Shown: piece after piece, positions 5,026-5,426 of the stretch
Numbering within the stretch: the first letter of the stretch is position 1
How the letters are laid out: every line of letters begins with the position of its first letter
Assembly: GCA_027349605.1 (NCBI GenBank)
Contig: DAIEMM010000365.1
Location: forward strand, 1 to 5,426
Length of the DNA stretch: 5,426 bases
DNA from: Anaeromyxobacteraceae bacterium
Lineage (GTDB): Bacteria; Myxococcota; Myxococcia; Myxococcales; Anaeromyxobacteraceae
Direction of reading: 5' to 3'
Position numbers and translations under genes: made by a program
The notes under the pieces: generated by a model
Database searches by the model: none
The model's input: the letters and a program-made list of their open reading frames with translations, nothing else
Told to the model about the DNA's origin: nothing

Positions 5026-5426
5026 GTGCGCTTCCTCCTCGTCCACCCTGCCTTCCTCGGCGACACCGTCTTCCTCGGGCCCGCGGTGCGGGCCCTGAAG
5101 GCGCACTGGCCGGGCAGCGAGGTCGGCCTGGTGGTCTCCCCGCGCGGCGAGCCGGTGGCCCGCCTGATGCCCGGGGTCGACGAGGTCTTCACCTTCGACA
5201 AGCGCCGGTCCGACGCCGGGCTGCGTGGAGTCCTGCGCCTGGGCGCCCGGCTGCGCGCCTTCGCGCCCGACGTGGCCCTCGTCTCCCATCCCTCGGCCCG
5301 GTCCGGGTCGGTGGCCTGGCTCTCCCGGGCGCCGCGCCGGATCGGCTACGCCCCGTTCTGCAACGATCGGGTCACCCTCGACCGGGGGCGACCGTTCGTG
5401 GATCGCTCGCTCGCGCTGGTGGCACG
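5026..5426 (+). CDS. Glycosyltransferase family 9 (ADP-heptose:LPS heptosyltransferase), N-terminal part
   Basis: The frame is open from GTG 5026 to the end of the window, giving 133 codons of a longer gene (about 330-350 codons are usual). The start VRFLLVHPAFLGDTVFLGPAVRALK is the GT9 signature, in which a short beta strand leads into the 'GD' loop (GD at residues 12-13) and a helix. Next come PGSEVGLVV (29-37), MPGVDEVFTFD (48-58), a basic helix, FAPDVALVSHPSARS (81-95) and the RRIGYAP stretch (104-110), which is also typical. Such enzymes add L-glycero-D-manno-heptose from ADP-heptose to Kdo or to an earlier heptose in the inner core, matching the rfaE1/rfaE2 genes upstream. The GTG is the first possible start, because the TGA of the preceding gene is in the same frame two codons before it. 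No good ribosome binding site is seen. WaaC-type, WaaF-type or another acceptor specificity cannot be decided from this part. Confidence 0.9.
   Translation, partial: MRFLLVHPAFLGDTVFLGPAVRALKAHWPGSEVGLVVSPRGEPVARLMPGVDEVFTFDKRRSDAGLRGVLRLGARLRAFAPDVALVSHPSARSGSVAWLSRAPRRIGYAPFCNDRVTLDRGRPFVDRSLALVA

Noticed and set aside
1..5426. CRISPR repeats, insertion sequences, tRNA genes or intrinsic terminators
   Set aside because: I found no regularly spaced direct repeats, no transposase-like frame or terminal inverted repeats, no cloverleaf-like sequence and no GC stem followed by a T run.

Overview
The window is a very GC-rich (about 70 % by eye) stretch of a Gram-negative bacterial chromosome. 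Every gene is on the + strand and they are packed end to end. All recognisable products belong to lipid A and lipopolysaccharide (LPS) core biosynthesis. The composition, the strong G/C preference at third codon positions and the gene types suit a high-GC deltaproteobacterium or myxobacterium (Anaeromyxobacter-like). That placement is an inference from style, not from a marker gene.

Layout: 1-354 is the 3' end of lpxK (lipid A 4'-kinase). It overlaps by 4 bases a late lipid A acyltransferase gene of the LpxL/HtrB family (351-1088). That acyltransferase frame is cut by an in-frame TAG at 1086-1088, while the same frame continues with an unmistakable LpxL C-terminus to a second TAG at 1233-1235. 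Next come the two halves of the ADP-heptose pathway enzyme HldE as separate genes: the sugar kinase rfaE1/hldA (1244-2251) and the adenylyltransferase rfaE2/hldC (2251-2730). They are followed by a family 2 glycosyltransferase with a TTG start (2727-3647) and a GT4-type glycosyltransferase with a GTG start (3644-4759). After an 89-base gap come a 56-residue zinc-ribbon Trm112/YcaR-like protein (4849-5019) and the 5' part of a GT9 heptosyltransferase (5026 to beyond the window end).

How the genes fit together: LpxK and the acyltransferase finish lipid A. RfaE1 and RfaE2 make the nucleotide-activated heptose precursor, the GT9 protein probably transfers heptose to the inner core, and the GT2 and GT4 proteins probably add further core or surface sugars. 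Overlaps of 1 to 4 bases between most stop and start codons indicate an operon with translational coupling. The exceptions are the region after the premature stop and the gap before the Trm112-like gene.

The most notable observation is the amber codon in the acyltransferase. I see no mobile element, CRISPR array, tRNA, rRNA or clear terminator, and no evidence of a wholly new system.
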